From contig JACDOX010000023.1 of NCBI GenBank assembly GCA_014549065.1, forward strand, positions 1,615,980 through 1,679,979: a stretch of 64,000 bases of DNA. Direction: 5' to 3'. A model generated the notes under the pieces. That model was not told the DNA's origin and ran no database searches. It was given only the letters and a program-made list of their open reading frames with translations. A program made the translations under genes and the position numbers. The stretch is from Cardinalis cardinalis. Lineage: Eukaryota > Chordata > Aves > Passeriformes > Cardinalidae. The first letter of the stretch is position 1. Each line of letters starts with the position of its first letter. Shown here in pieces: positions 63,154 through 64,000 of this stretch.

Positions 63154-64000
63154 CTGTGGGTCATGTAATGGAAAGGCAGCAGTGCATCAGGGATATCCAT
63201 CAGGAACCTACTGAATTGAGAATTTGTGTGGCAGTGAAGACTGTGCACACATGACCATAAGTTTTTCACAAGGAGGAGACTCAGTTATGTATGAAGCACA
63301 ATGCAGTAGGTTGCTACTGAATTTACGTTTGCAAGCAAAGCCTGTAAATCTCAAGGAGTCCTTGGCAAACATTGATTTGCAAATTTTAATCTGATAATCA
63401 CAAACTTTCAAACTGTACTTGAAAATTTGTTTGGATAACAAGTAAAAAATGCAAAAGTAAAATTATGAAGGACTTTCATCCGTCCATAAGAGGAAATCAA
63501 AGTGCATGAGCAAACTGAGAGCCCACTGCTGCATGGCATAGCACATGCTCCGTGCTGTGCTGAGAATGTTTTAACAGTCAGTGGGAGCCAGAGCCTCAAT
63601 ACCTCTCAAAATCTGTCTCTCTGCTTTACATTCTTACTGCTTTCTTTGAGGGGGAGGAAGGTTTGAAGGTCACAGAATTGGGCCATTTGTGTAACCAGAA
63701 CCAGATGATTAATTACTTTTTTAAAGATTTTGTTTCTCTGAAAATTTTGTCCCAGAAAAGCACGAGGACACACAAAGTCTGTGGTTGAAATTAAATTACA
63801 TTAAGATTACAGAAATATTGCACATCACAGTTCTATGGAAGTAGCTTTTCATTGTTTAGCATAAGAAAAAGAAAGACTAACAAGTTAGGCTACGCAGCCG
63901 GGGTTCGTGCTGTGTAACTTGTTTTGTAACACATCTTTACATATTGTATACAAGCTGAAAGAACATATATTAGAAAGACTCAGACTGAAAAGAAATCAGC

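Larger units (their letters stand above)
59658..64000. other. Non-coding AT-rich unique sequence
   Basis: No gene recognised. Visible features are an A16 run at 60972-60987, A/T runs near 61197, 61540, 61560 and 61875, a G/C-richer stretch at 62935-63050, and a 14-bp tandem duplication at 63126-63153. A TATAAAAAGG string at 61974-61983 is probably a chance match in A-rich sequence. Confidence 0.7.

Noticed and set aside
1..64000. Search for tRNA, rRNA, known microRNA seeds, telomeric repeats, CRISPR arrays and retroviral primer-binding or LTR signals
   Set aside because: No convincing match was seen on reading both strands. This was by eye, so divergent copies could be missed.

Overview
This looks like vertebrate nuclear DNA, most likely from a bird. 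The main evidence is three fragments of CR1 (chicken repeat 1) LINE retrotransposon, all in plus orientation: 47030-47246, about 50484-51163, and about 56075-56165. They carry the typical CR1 3' sequence and, in one case, recognisable reverse-transcriptase C-terminal peptide pieces. The rest is AT-rich, CpG-poor and very poor in interspersed repeats (roughly 1 kb recognisable in 64 kb), which suits an avian gene desert or a long intron. Turtles and crocodilians also carry CR1, so bird is the best reading rather than a certainty.

I find no protein-coding gene, tRNA, rRNA, known microRNA or CRISPR array that I can support. Long open frames are few (about 120-140 codons at most, apart from frames running through N gaps or a tetranucleotide repeat). 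A rough chance estimate for this base composition gives a few frames of at least 120 codons in 64 kb. None reads as a protein family I recognise.

Layout. 1-5080: AT-rich unique sequence. 5164-5530: a small CpG-dense patch followed by an unrecognised open frame. 5530-9734: unique sequence with an A24 run. 9735-9879: assembly gap of 145 N. 9880-33450: unique sequence with one textbook G-quadruplex motif on the minus strand (23958-23972), a (TTTA)n/(TTTG)n repeat near 30050 and a short CAG run. 33451-33874: the most structured stretch, with a 51-nt homopyrimidine tract, then about 120 bp, then a 250-nt homopurine tract made mostly of (GAAA)n and broken by a 24-N gap. 34033-34055: (TG)n. 34056-46900: unique sequence with A-rich, C-interrupted tracts. 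46900-51170: two CR1 fragments and a T/G tract. 51170-64000: unique sequence, a third short CR1 tail, and a second CpG-dense patch at 59589-59657.

Assembly character: about 110 isolated single N bases occur between 1031 and 55852 (about one per 500 bp), and none in the final 8.1 kb. This looks like masked heterozygous or ambiguous positions followed by a different haplotype state or contig source. I see no operon, defence or metabolic system here. The items most worth a second look are the two CpG patches, the purine/pyrimidine complex, the G-quadruplex motif, the CR1 arrangement and the abrupt loss of N positions.
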